In this document: positions 45,661 to 56,069 of the stretch, piece by piece
How the letters are laid out: each line of letters begins with the position of its first letter
Numbering within the stretch: the stretch's first letter is position 1
Assembly (NCBI GenBank): GCA_026214975.1
Contig: JAOBSW010001181.1
Location: forward strand, 62,001-126,000
Direction of reading: 5' to 3'
Length of the DNA stretch: 64,000 nt
DNA from: Gentiana macrophylla
Taxonomy: Eukaryota > Streptophyta > Magnoliopsida > Gentianales > Gentianaceae
Notes under the pieces: model-generated
Database searches by the model: none
The model's input: the letters and a program-made list of their open reading frames with translations, nothing else
What the model was told of the DNA's origin: nothing
Translations under genes and position numbers: made by a program

Positions 45661-47889
45661 CTAGAAACCATGGTTTATGGTATCCTCATGATCACAAAAA
45701 GGGCACTTGAAAGGCCCATAGATTCCCATCTTGATAAGTTGAGGAGCAAAAGGCAAAAGATCATTACAGATTCTCCAGTTTAACATAGCAATCTTGAGTG
45801 GAATATAGGGTTTCCAGATTTCACCAAGATCATACAAAGAGATTCTTTTGTCTCTAATCATCTCATAAGCAGAAGCCACAGAAAAATCACCAGAACTGAC
45901 TGGAGTCCAAACCCATTTACCAATAGGCTCAGTAAGATAAGTCATATGTTGGGCCTTATACTCCTGTACAGGGCCTAAAAGTTTCCAAGCCTGTAACTTA
46001 TAGAGAGGATAGGACCCTGCCATAACTTTTTTAGCCCACAAACCCTGATGAAGATGAAGCTTCCACCATAATTTACAAGCTAGGGCAGCCTGGAAGGTTC
46101 TTATGCTTCTAACCCCTAGACCATTTTCACTAGTAGGGTAACATATTTTATCCCAACTTCTCCAATGTCTTCTCTTATGCTGAGCATAATCATGCCACAA
46201 AAAACTTGCCATTATCTGCTCCAATTTATTGATAGTAGCAATAGGGATCTTCACTGCAGACATAATGTTTATAGGAATAGAAGAAAGGACATGCTTAATG
46301 AGAACTAGACTACCCCCAGGGGATAAATATTTGTTGTACCACTTAGAGAGTTTAGCTTCAAATTTTTCAACAATGTGTTGAAAATAAGTGGATTTGGCCC
46401 TGCCATAGAAAATAGGACACCCCAGGTACTGAAAAGGAAAAGAAGTTTGTTGCATACTAGTTATGTCTTTGACAGCCTGAATAGCTTTCTTAGGGGCTTT
46501 ATTGGACATTATGAAAGAGCTTTTTTCACTATTAACCTTCTGCCCAGTAGCTTTTTCATAGATATCCAAGAAATTGGCCAGCTTTTGCAATGTTTGTCTG
46601 GAAGCTCTAGCAAACATGATCAGATCATCAGCATACAGAGAATGGGTAACAGAAACAAAACCCTTGGGAGTAGCATAAGTGTCAATACCAGGCTTCTTTA
46701 TCCTTTTAAGACCTCTGGAAATAGCCTCAGTCAGAATAATAAAAAGATAAGGAGACAGGGGGTCACCTTGCTTAATGCCCCTGGAAGATTGAAAGAAACC
46801 ACATGGGGATCCATTTAACAGAATTGAAAAATGACTACCCATCAAATTATTCATAACCAAGAGGATAAACTGCTCATTGAAACCAAACTTCCGGAGCAAT
46901 CTACTAAGAAAAATCCAAGAAACCCTATCAAAGGCCTTCATAATATCAAGCTTAAAAATGATATTATGACCCCTAGCTTTTTTATGGATAAATTGTGCAA
47001 GTTCTTGAACTAAGAGGACATTATCAGCAATATCTTTTCCTTGTAAAAAGGCAGACTGTTCTTCAGAAATGATGGAGGAGAGAATAGGTTGCAGTCTCAT
47101 GGTCATAATCTTGGTACAGATCTTGTTGAAGAAAGTACTAAGGGATATTGGCCTATAATCAACAAAGGAGATAGGAGCTGTTTTTTTAGCAATAAGAGTG
47201 ATCAGGGTAGAACCAACAGATTTGGGAAGGAATTTGCCAGTGAAAAAATCTTGAACAGCAGCTAAAACCTCATGTTGTATAATGTCCCAACAGCTTCTAT
47301 AAAAAACCCCAGAGAAACCATCTGAACCAGGGGCACTGGAAGCATCTAAATCAAAAACAGCACCCTTAACTTCTTCTAGAGTGACAGGACAAGTTAAAGA
47401 AGAATTATCTTCATCAGTGACAATAGTAGGAATGAAGTCCAGGAGATACTGTATTGCTTCTTCATCAGTTTGCTCCTCCTGACTAAGTAAGGTAGAGAAG
47501 AACCTAATAGCCTCCTCAGAAATACTACTAGAGTCAGTACACCAGTCACCCTTAGCATTTTTAATTCTCAGAATCTGCATTTTCCTAATTCTGTCCTTAA
47601 CAGAGGCATGAAAAAAGCTAGTGTTTCTGTCCCCTTCAGTAAACCATTTATACTTAGACTTCTGTTTCCAAAATTCTTCTTGCTGGGATAAATAAAGACA
47701 ATAGTCAGCAGTAACATGGTGAAGACTGGCTCTGTTAACAGGAGTAGGATGCTGATCATACCTCTCTTCATACTCCATAACAATCTTTTCTTGATTCTGC
47801 ACCTTTTTATGGATATCCCCAAAAACATCTTTATTCCACTTCCTAAGGGTTTGCTTCAAGCACTTGAGTTTATACATGAAACTAGCCAT
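45661..47889 (-). CDS. LINE reverse transcriptase, long open frame
   Basis: 742 residues are open. RT motifs: LDASSAPGSDGFSGVFYRSC (about 181-200), DYRPISL (about 244), FKLDIMKAFDRV (catalytic D about 315), GIKQGDPLSPYLF (about 371-383) and YADD at 419-422. The C-terminal 150 residues have the WRICNDLLP and CPFCDHEDTINH pattern of the zf-RVT domain. In a full element this frame is continuous with the endonuclease (trace at 48111-47923, LINESWLDNFGYG) on one side and the RNase H on the other. Here stops at about 47920 and 45661 isolate it. It primes reverse transcription at a nicked target. Confidence 0.92.
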   Translation of the reverse strand: MASFMYKLKCLKQTLRKWNKDVFGDIHKKVQNQEKIVMEYEERYDQHPTPVNRASLHHVTADYCLYLSQQEEFWKQKSKYKWFTEGDRNTSFFHASVKDRIRKMQILRIKNAKGDWCTDSSSISEEAIRFFSTLLSQEEQTDEEAIQYLLDFIPTIVTDEDNSSLTCPVTLEEVKGAVFDLDASSAPGSDGFSGVFYRSCWDIIQHEVLAAVQDFFTGKFLPKSVGSTLITLIAKKTAPISFVDYRPISLSTFFNKICTKIMTMRLQPILSSIISEEQSAFLQGKDIADNVLLVQELAQFIHKKARGHNIIFKLDIMKAFDRVSWIFLSRLLRKFGFNEQFILLVMNNLMGSHFSILLNGSPCGFFQSSRGIKQGDPLSPYLFIILTEAISRGLKRIKKPGIDTYATPKGFVSVTHSLYADDLIMFARASRQTLQKLANFLDIYEKATGQKVNSEKSSFIMSNKAPKKAIQAVKDITSMQQTSFPFQYLGCPIFYGRAKSTYFQHIVEKFEAKLSKWYNKYLSPGGSLVLIKHVLSSIPINIMSAVKIPIATINKLEQIMASFLWHDYAQHKRRHWRSWDKICYPTSENGLGVRSIRTFQAALACKLWWKLHLHQGLWAKKVMAGSYPLYKLQAWKLLGPVQEYKAQHMTYLTEPIGKWVWTPVSSGDFSVASAYEMIRDKRISLYDLGEIWKPYIPLKIAMLNWRICNDLLPFAPQLIKMGIYGPFKCPFCDHEDTINHGF

Positions 47890-47922
47890 AGAGTAGGCAG
47901 CTGCTTGAGAATTCCATGATTG

Positions 47923-48113
47923 CTAAACTATATTGTAAAAATCTTTATGAAGGGTCCACATCTTTTGAAATCTGAAGACAGAAGGACCTCTTTTACTAGG
48001 GCATGGCTCATAATAAAGAGGCCTATGATTAGATATTATTCTTCCCAAAACCGTAACAAGCCCATAACCAAAATTATCTAACCAGCTTTCATTTATAAGC
48101 ACTCTGTCCAACC
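47923..48113 (-). pseudogene. C-terminal end of the LINE endonuclease domain
   Basis: Minus-strand frame LDRVLINESWLDNFG, then SNHRPLYYEPC, corresponds to the end of the AP-type endonuclease of plant LINEs, including the conserved SNH motif. It stops at 47923, and the upstream part of the domain is absent because the element is truncated at 48113. Confidence 0.8.
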
Positions 48114-49060
48114 TTTTTTTTTAAGAGAAACATTGTTTTTATATCAAACAAACCAAATATGGAACCATACCTCATTCAGTCTTGCCTCATATATACCTTA
48201 AGAAAAATAAATCAAAAACGATTCCTAATACAGACCTAATAAACAGTGTCAAGGTAATGGGCCTAATGGCTAATAAAATAAATAAGAATAATTGCTTCCC
48301 CTTGTCCTTCCCACAAAACTGTATATAGTGACTATAGTCTAGTAAAATGAATGGAACCCTAACACCATCTGGGACACTGGCCATCCTACTATTGGCACCA
48401 CCTTGAATATCTACCTTCAGAAAGTCGAGTATATACAGTTTTTTTGAAGGCCGGATAATTTGATCAACTTCTAAAAACCTTGTGGATGCAGCAAACCTTG
48501 TTGGGAGAGGTCCCCACCTTTGGTGCCCGACAGTACCTCGAAGGAATAGTCTCAGACAATTGTCTGGGGATACCTTGTGAAAGCAAAAAGAAAATAATGA
48601 ACTTTTTTTGAAAGTCGAACCCCCACGTGATGTCTTTGTAAATTGTATGCGATGCATTTAAAAGTCACTGTCACCTTGGGACCAACTGAGTGATGGTGGT
48701 GGGTACTGAGGTAATCTGGTGATTTGAAGAACTTCCAAAAGACTTTTCTTTTGATTGTGCTTTGCTAATCCCTCCTCCTTCAGAGCTTTGGAAGAACCCT
48801 GGTGGAGTAAGTTCTTTTTCATTGAGCCGGATGTCTCGGTGACATTTCGATAACCTGACTCATCAATGGCCTTGAGTGGCATTTGTTGTGTGCAAAGAGG
48901 GCTACTTTCATGTATCTGAGAACTACTTCCTTTGGGTATTCTTCCAACTCCATATCTACTAAATCCAACAGACTTCCTTCTTCGTATAGTTGCCATGTCT
49001 GTTCCAGAAGCAGTTTCTGCTCTCCTCCCCATGCAACACTTGAGCTGCTCTTACCGCTGA
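48114..49060 (-). pseudogene. Receptor-like kinase mRNA fragment with poly(A), retrocopy
   Basis: Minus-strand remnant of a host gene. About 49060-48850 reads IISGKSSSS, then QKLLLEQTWQLYEEGSLLDL and SRPLMSQVIEM (kinase subdomains X-XI). After a frameshift near 48850 it continues LNEKELTPPGFFQSS to a C terminus TTITQLVPR and a TGA at 48672-48674. It resembles cytosolic receptor-like kinases of the At1g16670/CRPK1 type. An untranslated 3' region follows (48671-48123) and then A9 (T9 at 48114-48122 on the plus strand). Joining straight to the truncated LINE implies reverse transcription from an mRNA. The 5' end (about 49060) is truncated near a probable exon boundary; catalytic kinase motifs are not included. 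Confidence 0.8.
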
Positions 49061-49215
49061 TTATTTGCCTTTGTCTTTAAACAAAAAGATGCAATATCTT
49101 ATTGCTCTATGATGGATGAATAAATTGTTGAGATTTTGCTCCGTTATTATGAAAAAATTTGGATTACTTATGTTCAGCATTATGAGGGTTTTGGCATCAT
49201 CAAAAATGGGGAAAT
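49061..49215 (+). other. Native 3' end of the SIRE-like interior with PPT
   Basis: Bases 49165-49215 contain GAGGGTTTTGGCATCATC followed by the purine tract AAAAATGGGGAAAT against the 3' LTR, the usual SIRE-type end. This shows that the LINE/kinase block lies inside the element. Confidence 0.75.
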
Positions 49216-50607
49216 TGTTAGGAACATTCTTATTATGTTTTGATGATGGCCATACTAACTGTTATAGCAAGCCTGAAATAAGTTAGAATTCTCTGTATAA
49301 GTCTTTACTTAGAGTCTGACATGTTGTATAAGTTGAGTCAGACAAGTATTGTACTAGTTGGTTGGACGGCAAAGTAAAAATAGACATTCGGCAGAGTGAA
49401 GCTAGCCAAGCACCAGCAGAGATACAACGAAGACATTATGGTCTGACTTATACCCAGGGAAGTCTGTGATGACCTTGGATAAGTCTAAGTTATGATTCAA
49501 GTGATGAAACTTAATATTCAAATATGGTGTACACTGATCTCACCCCAATCAAGGATCAGTGAAGTACAAAGATTCTCCTTGAACTGAAGCAAAGAAGGAA
49601 ACATGAATCAATTTGAGTAACGACGAAGCTTGATGAAGAAAGATTCAAACGGCTAAGTCAGAAGGATCACTCGACCATTCAGAAAACGGCGAAGTAACAC
49701 TTACCAGATCAGATTTAATATATGTTGAAGATTCAGAAGATCATGCATTAAATGCACAATCAAGAGAGGATCAATCAAGGACAGATTTTCTGCTATACGG
49801 TTGAAGGAAAGATCCGATCACTGAAATCAATGAGAATGCAATTAAGGGGGAATCAAGGATAAAATCAAGGATTATTCCCTCATTAATATAGCCAACGGAC
49901 GGAATTTCAAAATCAAGGTTATTCAAGGCTATAAATAGAAGGCATTGACAGAAAAACAAAACAACGATCTGAAAAGAAAAATTAAGCTGAAACCCTGTCA
50001 ATTTGCAAAGCCTTCTCTGAACTTACAAGGACTTATCTAAAGATCAACTCAGACATCAGAACTACAACTTTATATCCAGCACTGAGATTGATCAAGAAAG
50101 TTTGTGAATCTCATTCACATCAAACTGAAGCAACTGAATCAGAAGCAATCTGAGAAAGAGTTGTGTTTGTGATAGCTGCTGAAGGATTTTGATCTCAAGG
50201 AGCAGTGAAAGAGACTAAATCACTAAAGCTGTGGCAGTCAATGAGTGATAGTCTTGTAGATTGTGAAGCTTGGGAAGCCAAGGACAATCATACTATTGTA
50301 TCTGTGAAAACAATAGTGAATTCCTCCAATCATCACAGGAGAAGAGTGGATTAAGGGATTACACCACCCTGAACCACTATAAGCCTTGTGTCAATTTATT
50401 TTCTACAATTTACTTTACAGCATTTACTCAAATTTCCTAGATCATAACTTATACCTGTGACTGCCTAAATTGATTTGAAAACAATATAGTAAGAAGGGAC
50501 TTATCCGCTGCCCAAAAGCTTTTAAACAGAAGAAATTTTTTTGAAACTCCACTATAGTCATCCCCCCCCCCCTCTGACTATAGTTTCACCCTTCTCTGGG
50601 ACCAACA
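49216..50607 (+). repeat. 3' LTR of the SIRE-like element
   Basis: Runs TGTTAGGAACATTC to GGGACCAACA, parallel to the split 5' LTR. It keeps the uninterrupted Athila insertion site (GTGACTGCCTAAA, near 50459) and has an expanded C11 run at 50562-50572, where the 5' LTR has C6. Confidence 0.93.
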
Positions 50608-52435
50608 TTTTAGATGTAATATCGTCGGATCAATCATAAATTGACCCGATTACGCAGCGGAATGCATCAGATCTAGATCTAAACGAAACAAAGAACATAA
50701 TTAAAGATCTAATCCTACAAGGGGGTATAGGAGCCTACCTTTTTATGGTGCTCAACTCCAAGAACAAAAGGCTCCTTGAACACGTGATTGAGCAGCCACC
50801 GTCTTCCAACGTGTGTCTCCCAGCAACACCAAGTGGATGGTGTTTCCCGCCGCCGGACCTCCTTGATATGCTACCGGAATAATCCCGAAGATTATTCCAA
50901 CTCGAAACCCAAAGAAAGTAGCCCAAAATTCCAAGCTATTTTTCTTATGATAATGGCGTGTATTTGTTGTGTGTCAAAAGGCTTGGAAGAACTCTCTTTA
51001 TATAGGAGAGTAAAACTTAACCTCCAAGGATTAAATAATTAAGAGATAATTATTACATTAATCCTTTTTCCAAATAAAAGATAAATAAAATAATTATCCC
51101 AAACAAATTAGGATAAATCATATTATTATCTAATATTCCATGAATTATCATTTAACAAATAAAAGATAAATCACATGTCAAATATTTATCCAAGAAAACT
51201 AATTTCTTTCTAATTATTAACCAAAATTGCGCCACCTTTGAAGAATAAAAAGGTCCACACGCATATTTGTATATTTGACCAATTAGGTCAAAAGGTCAAC
51301 ACACTAATTTGGGCCGAGTCCAAGAAAAATGTCTTTTCCGTGTATTTAATTATTTAGTCCAACTAAACAATTAATCCACATATCAATTAAATAGCCCAAT
51401 CCACTATTTAATTATAATTGAGGTGCAACGACGAGAAAACCTACATGCTATATTAGGAGCCACGTCGGGGACCATGGACCCATATTCAGTAGCTACAATA
51501 AGTCGAATAAAATTATCCGTCAGACAGAATAATTATATCCAACCTATTAATTCCGGGATTACACCACCATAAACCCGAAACTGAACTCTATCGAATATAG
51601 ATAACTTACACTCAATTTATGAGTCGAAATCGTCCACTGATATAATCATTACATATGGATAAATCCTCCATAGACTGTTCACTTTGATTCGGGATATTTC
51701 CGTAAACCCTTCTCGAAACATACTATCCTTATTTACCATTAACCCCTTAGTGATCAATTAGTTCATAACCATTATGATATGAACTGGGCCCATCGATCAG
51801 TTTCTAGGGTTAACAAATAAGGGAACTGTCTGTCTACTTCCCGAGGGAAGGAATGGATTCCATATCTGTGATAACACAGACTACTCACTTATCCTAGAAT
51901 AGAGCCAACGAGAAGCGTTGGACCACATACTGCGAAGTGATCCTTACTAACACATCAAACTCTACCCTAGTCTAAGCAGTCGTCTGTGATCACCTCAGGA
52001 TTAAGATTAATCCATCTATGATCATCTTGTGATTCGATAAGACTTCTCGATTACGGAATTATATCGAGAACTCAAATCAAATCGGTCCAGCCCTATATGA
52101 TTATCATCATATATAAATGCCCCACTAGGTACCCTATTACCGACAGTCCGGATAAGACTGTCACACCTAAAGTGTTTTGGGTGCATTAATAGAAAATTAA
52201 TCATGAGACCCGTACTCAGATTAATAAACGCTACGGACTAAGTTAATTTTAAGTACATCTCACTAACTCAATCCTCTTGTGTATAGCCATACACTGAGTT
52301 ATGTGATTACATAAACAAGGTACTTAGGGTTTTCAGTATTGTCTTAATTATAAACATAAATGCATATAATAAGATGAATTATTAATTCTGTCCTAAAACA
52401 ATTAGATAATTGTCTTTCGGGTACTACACCTAACA
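50608..52435 (-). repeat. 3' LTR of the non-coding family-B element
   Basis: On the minus strand it begins TGTTAGGTGTAGTACCCGAA, homologous to the LTRs at 730 and 2667 (shared CTGAAAACCC, AGTGATCAATTAGTTCATAACC region, and others). A TATA box (minus strand TATATAAAGAGAG) lies near 50995-51007. The final CA is missing because 50607/50608 is the junction with the SIRE-like LTR. Confidence 0.82.
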
Positions 52436-52522
52436 ATCTCCCACTTGCACGGAAGGCAAGTGGATTAATTGTTTTAGAGCACACCCTTATTTATCTATAT
52501 CTACAACATTCTCCCACTTGCT
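52436..52522 (-). other. Duplicated PPT of the non-coding family-B element
   Basis: On the minus strand GTGCAAGTGGGAGAT abuts the LTR (52436-52450), and GAGCAAGTGGGAGAATGTTG lies about 70 bp further inside (52505-52523). The same doubling is seen at 2600-2666. Confidence 0.65.
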
Positions 52523-55330
52523 CAAAACAAGTGTGACGTATCCCTCAAATCTGTACCCTCCAAGCGCATCTTAGTAATTCAGCCTTCCAAGCACGACCGG
52601 AGTGTGCCGCCGCAGGGTAGGTCAGTGACCCGGCGCGTACTTAGAATCCGAATACTATGTGACCTGGTGCACTGATCAGGTAGGTTGGCGGATTGAGTCA
52701 ATCTTTGGGATCGAAACGTCGCCTTTCCATCTAATCCGGTGGTACGATTTCAATATGCCTTTGATTCAACACTGAGGACTAGATCGACTTAACGATCTTC
52801 CTTAATTCGACATAAAGTCAGAATCAGCGTTATCACTTATATTCTAGTTTGCACCTGAATATACTAGCATATTATTCCTCATTCTCCCGAAGATACTTGA
52901 GGATTCACTAAACATCCCATTTCGTATTCATCCATGAGTTTAGATAATCATTCCGAGAGGTAGGGTAGACTACATCGTTGAATGTTGCATAAATGCAAAA
53001 ATATCTTAACCAGGTGAATGGGTGGGATTGCAATTGATCGATTCTCGCGGATTTGAGCGAATCAAATCCTTTAGAATGAATCCCAATGGCATGTCAGACT
53101 CTGACTTCAGATAACACACCCATGTTGTTTCCAACTATTTCAGTGTTACCATTCACAAACACTAATCTACATACTACTTCACTAATATTGATGCCCAGTC
53201 TACGAAAGACTTATCAACATTCTGGTCAAGTCCACATATTAAAATATATGACTTTGAAATGACCTAGAGGTTTGCTTTAATCCCCAAATGATATAAGCTA
53301 TAGCGAGCATCCCGCCAAAGGTTCTTTCGAATAAATTAAGATACCGTTAGTCTCGCAAAAAGGTCTTGGGAATCACCCTATTTTTCGCTTTGTAACGAAT
53401 CCGTTATTTGTTCTTAGCTAAAACCATACATTTCGAATGAATTCAGATTCCGTTGTTCGGCAAGGAAGTCTTAGGGAATCACCCATATTTCCCGCTTCGA
53501 CAGTAAATCAAGCAAGATCGAGTAGTAAAGAGATCACGGTCGGTTAACTCTCTACCTTTTATGGAATCACCCCTAAATTACTCAGCTTTACTGTGAAAGT
53601 TAAAATTTCCTATTCATTCTACTCTTCTTCATGTAGTTCCAATTACTCCCACTGGTCCTGAGATGCTCAGGTGGTTCTACAAGAGTTTCAACAGAACTGG
53701 AGTATCAAACTCCATTCACAGGGTTTTGGCTTTTAAACCAACCTCTATGATCAGGATCTACACACCCACAAAGGACTATAGGTCATCAATCTGCCCTATA
53801 GACCCTGTAAGGTCCTGCAATGGGTAATGGACAAACCATACTTCCACTGCATTTTGGGTGGATCGATATACTGATCTAGTTTAGTAGTTTTTATTAGTGT
53901 TGTCACCAACTGCCGGTGTTGGATGTGGACTAAACAAATCAGTTAGTAACATCTTGAGTACAAATACTTCAAGATCCAAGGTTGTTATTTATAGACTCTA
54001 TCAGACCGAGTTTGACAGTATAACCATCATTCTCTGATTTTATGAGTTTTATAACCAACCTTTACTCAATGCATTAAGATATTTCACGTCCTGAACGTGT
54101 ACACAAAATTTCCAGTCCTACCTTCAAGCACTCGGTGCTAAATGCCTCTATTTACGGAAGTGGGGTGAACCGAATTCACTCTTTATCCACAAATGCGTAG
54201 GCATCTTTTAGGTAGAGTTCTCGGTTTTTCAATACAACCGTTATTTTGCAACCAATATCTTAAATGAGTTCAGCAGCGTATCGTAGCACATCAATAACTA
54301 TTTAAGGCAAATTTATGCTGTATCCCTTAGTGAAAACATTTCAATAGGAAGCCGGCCGAGCATCAGTCCCGAAGACTACGCAATAGCCTATTTTTGAGTA
54401 TGGAATACTCTATCTCTGGTGAAATCAGAGATTTCCTCCAAATATTGTAGATAAACTTATTGGAGTTTCGAGTAGTTGTCAGACCAGATGTCACTACTTG
54501 AAAAAGCTCTCACTAGCTTGTGTCTTTCATATGACCCAGAAGGTCAATATGAACAAGCTATGTAACTTCTTTAAATCTATTACCCTTTCCGATTGAAAGG
54601 AAACTTAGGCATTGTTCCTTTGAGATGGGGTTCCTTTGGTAGGGAGATAGGAATCACCCTAAGCCGATCCACAGATCTTATCGTTAGGGAATATGCACTA
54701 ATTAATAGTATATAAAGAAGTGTTTATCTAAATACGGAAACCCGTTTGCGTTTATATAGTTTTAAGATGCGTTACTAATACCTTTTCAAAGCAATGCTTA
54801 GTGGTTCGACTTTATCAAACAAAAGTATGCGAGTCTTGGATTCGTACTCACGAATGTTATATTCATCGTCAATAAGACAAACAAATTACCCTATTGAAAA
54901 TAAATACGCTCGTTCCAACGAATCCAAAACAGAAAATGAATTTTCTGTGATACTCAAGAATTGAATCCGAGATTCATTTCCTTATATCACTCCCACTAGT
55001 CTATCTGAAATAACTGCCCGTTGTCTATTTTGTTTATCGTTTAATGCAAAGCTACCTAGTTCTTCTAAAGAACTTTAGCTTTCAAGAAAATAGCTAGGAT
55101 TCATTGGTCGATGATCGAAATCACTTTCCTTATCCTCTAATTTCCAATTTATTAATTTTCCGGTTTAGCCTTAAAACTACTTAGTTTAGATGACTAACAC
55201 GTATGAACATTCTTTCCCATTCTCGACTTTCCTTAGATGGAAACAGTCTTGAACTAGCAGTTCGTTTGAGTAGACACTACTCTGAAGCGTAGGATGTTTA
55301 GTGTTACTTGCTTGGACTATCGATTTTTCT
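52523..55330. other. Non-coding interior of the family-B element
   Basis: No ORF longer than about 60 codons with coding character on either strand. Short leader-like phrases recur (GGCAAGGAAGTCTTAGGGAATCACC around 53460, related to 53345-53400 and 54640-54670), so it is built partly from diverged internal repeats. Confidence 0.5.
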
Positions 55331-55344
55331 AATCGTCAAATCAT

Positions 55345-55740
55345 AAGACCAAAGCTCCGACTAGTTTATCGGTTCCAAATACCGTCTAACTAGCAACACT
55401 TTGTATTTATGATTTTTCAAAGATCAGAAAATCCCCAGAACTAAGCTCCCACTAGTTTATCAGTTCCAAATACTGTCTAACTAGAAATGCTTTGTTCATG
55501 ATGTTTCAAAGATTATAAAATCTCCAGAACTAAGCTCCTACTAGTTTATCAGTTCCAAATACTGTCTAACTAGTAACGCTTTATTCTTGTTTTCCAATAA
55601 ATGGAGAAAATCATGTGCAGTCTACTACACATTTCTAATAATTCAGAAAAACAACAAATCATAAGGCTAAGGCTCCCACTAGTTTATCGGTTCCAAATAT
55701 CGTCTAACTGGCAACGCCTTATGTATATGATTTTCCAATT
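55345..55740. repeat. Four diverged tandem repeats of about 100 bp
   Basis: The phrase CCACTAGTTTATCGGTTCC followed by AAATACTGTCTAACTAG starts at about 55355, 55447, 55539 and 55677. Each unit ends with CAACGCTTTGT/CTTATT and a TGATTTT-type tail. Copies differ by substitutions and small indels. Confidence 0.8.
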
Positions 55741-56069
55741 TTTCTATTTAGAAATTTGTTGTGTAATTACACTTTTAAAATTCACTAAATGAATTTTACC
55801 TGATAGTCCTATGTCATCTTTTGTAAACTAAGTATGGTCGTCTCTTGTTCAACACGAGTGACACCCGTGACATACCTATACTATGTCACTTAAGTTTTTA
55901 AAGGCTCAAGAGAAAAATTTCTTCTGAAAAGATAACTGCATTTATTGATAATTACAACGTACTTGTTACTCTCCACATTTTTAATGAAGTCCTATTACTA
56001 ACAGTTTAGTAGCCTAGAGATTAAAGTTGTAAATAAACATGACAGAAAGTTAAATTCAAAATTAAAATT

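Larger units (their letters stand above)
44450..48113 (-). mobile_element. L1-type LINE, 5'-truncated
   Basis: The minus-strand non-LTR retrotransposon keeps the end of its endonuclease domain, the whole RT, a zinc-finger-like RVT domain and a C-terminal RNase H. The 3' UTR (44450-44791) holds two related hairpins. The 5' end is abrupt at 48113, where a T9 run on the plus strand (48114-48122) joins it to a receptor-kinase fragment. No clear target duplications. Confidence 0.88.
23346..50607 (+). mobile_element. SIRE-like copia element with nested insertions
   Basis: LTRs start TGTTAGGAAC and end GGGACCAACA (5' LTR 23346-24614 plus 32132-32272; 3' LTR 49216-50607). The PBS is at 32275, and a PPT (AAAAATGGGGAAAT) abuts the 3' LTR. 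Inside are gag, pol, an accessory ORF block, a copia insertion, a LINE/kinase chimera and the native 3' end. Gag coiled coil, long gag tail and a post-pol ORF fit the SIRE/Maximus group. The 5-bp flanks differ (ATCAG on the left, TTTTA on the right) and lie in oppositely oriented copia elements, so the ends do not show one clean insertion. Confidence 0.85.

Noticed and set aside
46375..46818. 147-codon plus-strand ORF opposite the LINE RT
   Set aside because: Lies entirely antisense to the catalytic RT region, so it is a shadow frame.
48658..49032. 124-codon minus-strand ORF starting MGRRAETASG as a novel gene
   Set aside because: It is the kinase fragment read in the wrong frame for its first part; the kinase match lies in the neighbouring frame and joins it near 48850.
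50562..50572. C11 run as a functional signal
   Set aside because: Homopolymer expansion of the C6 present in sister LTRs; probably slippage or sequencing noise.
55345..55740. Possible CRISPR-like array
   Set aside because: Plant DNA, units are contiguous diverged tandem repeats without unique spacers.
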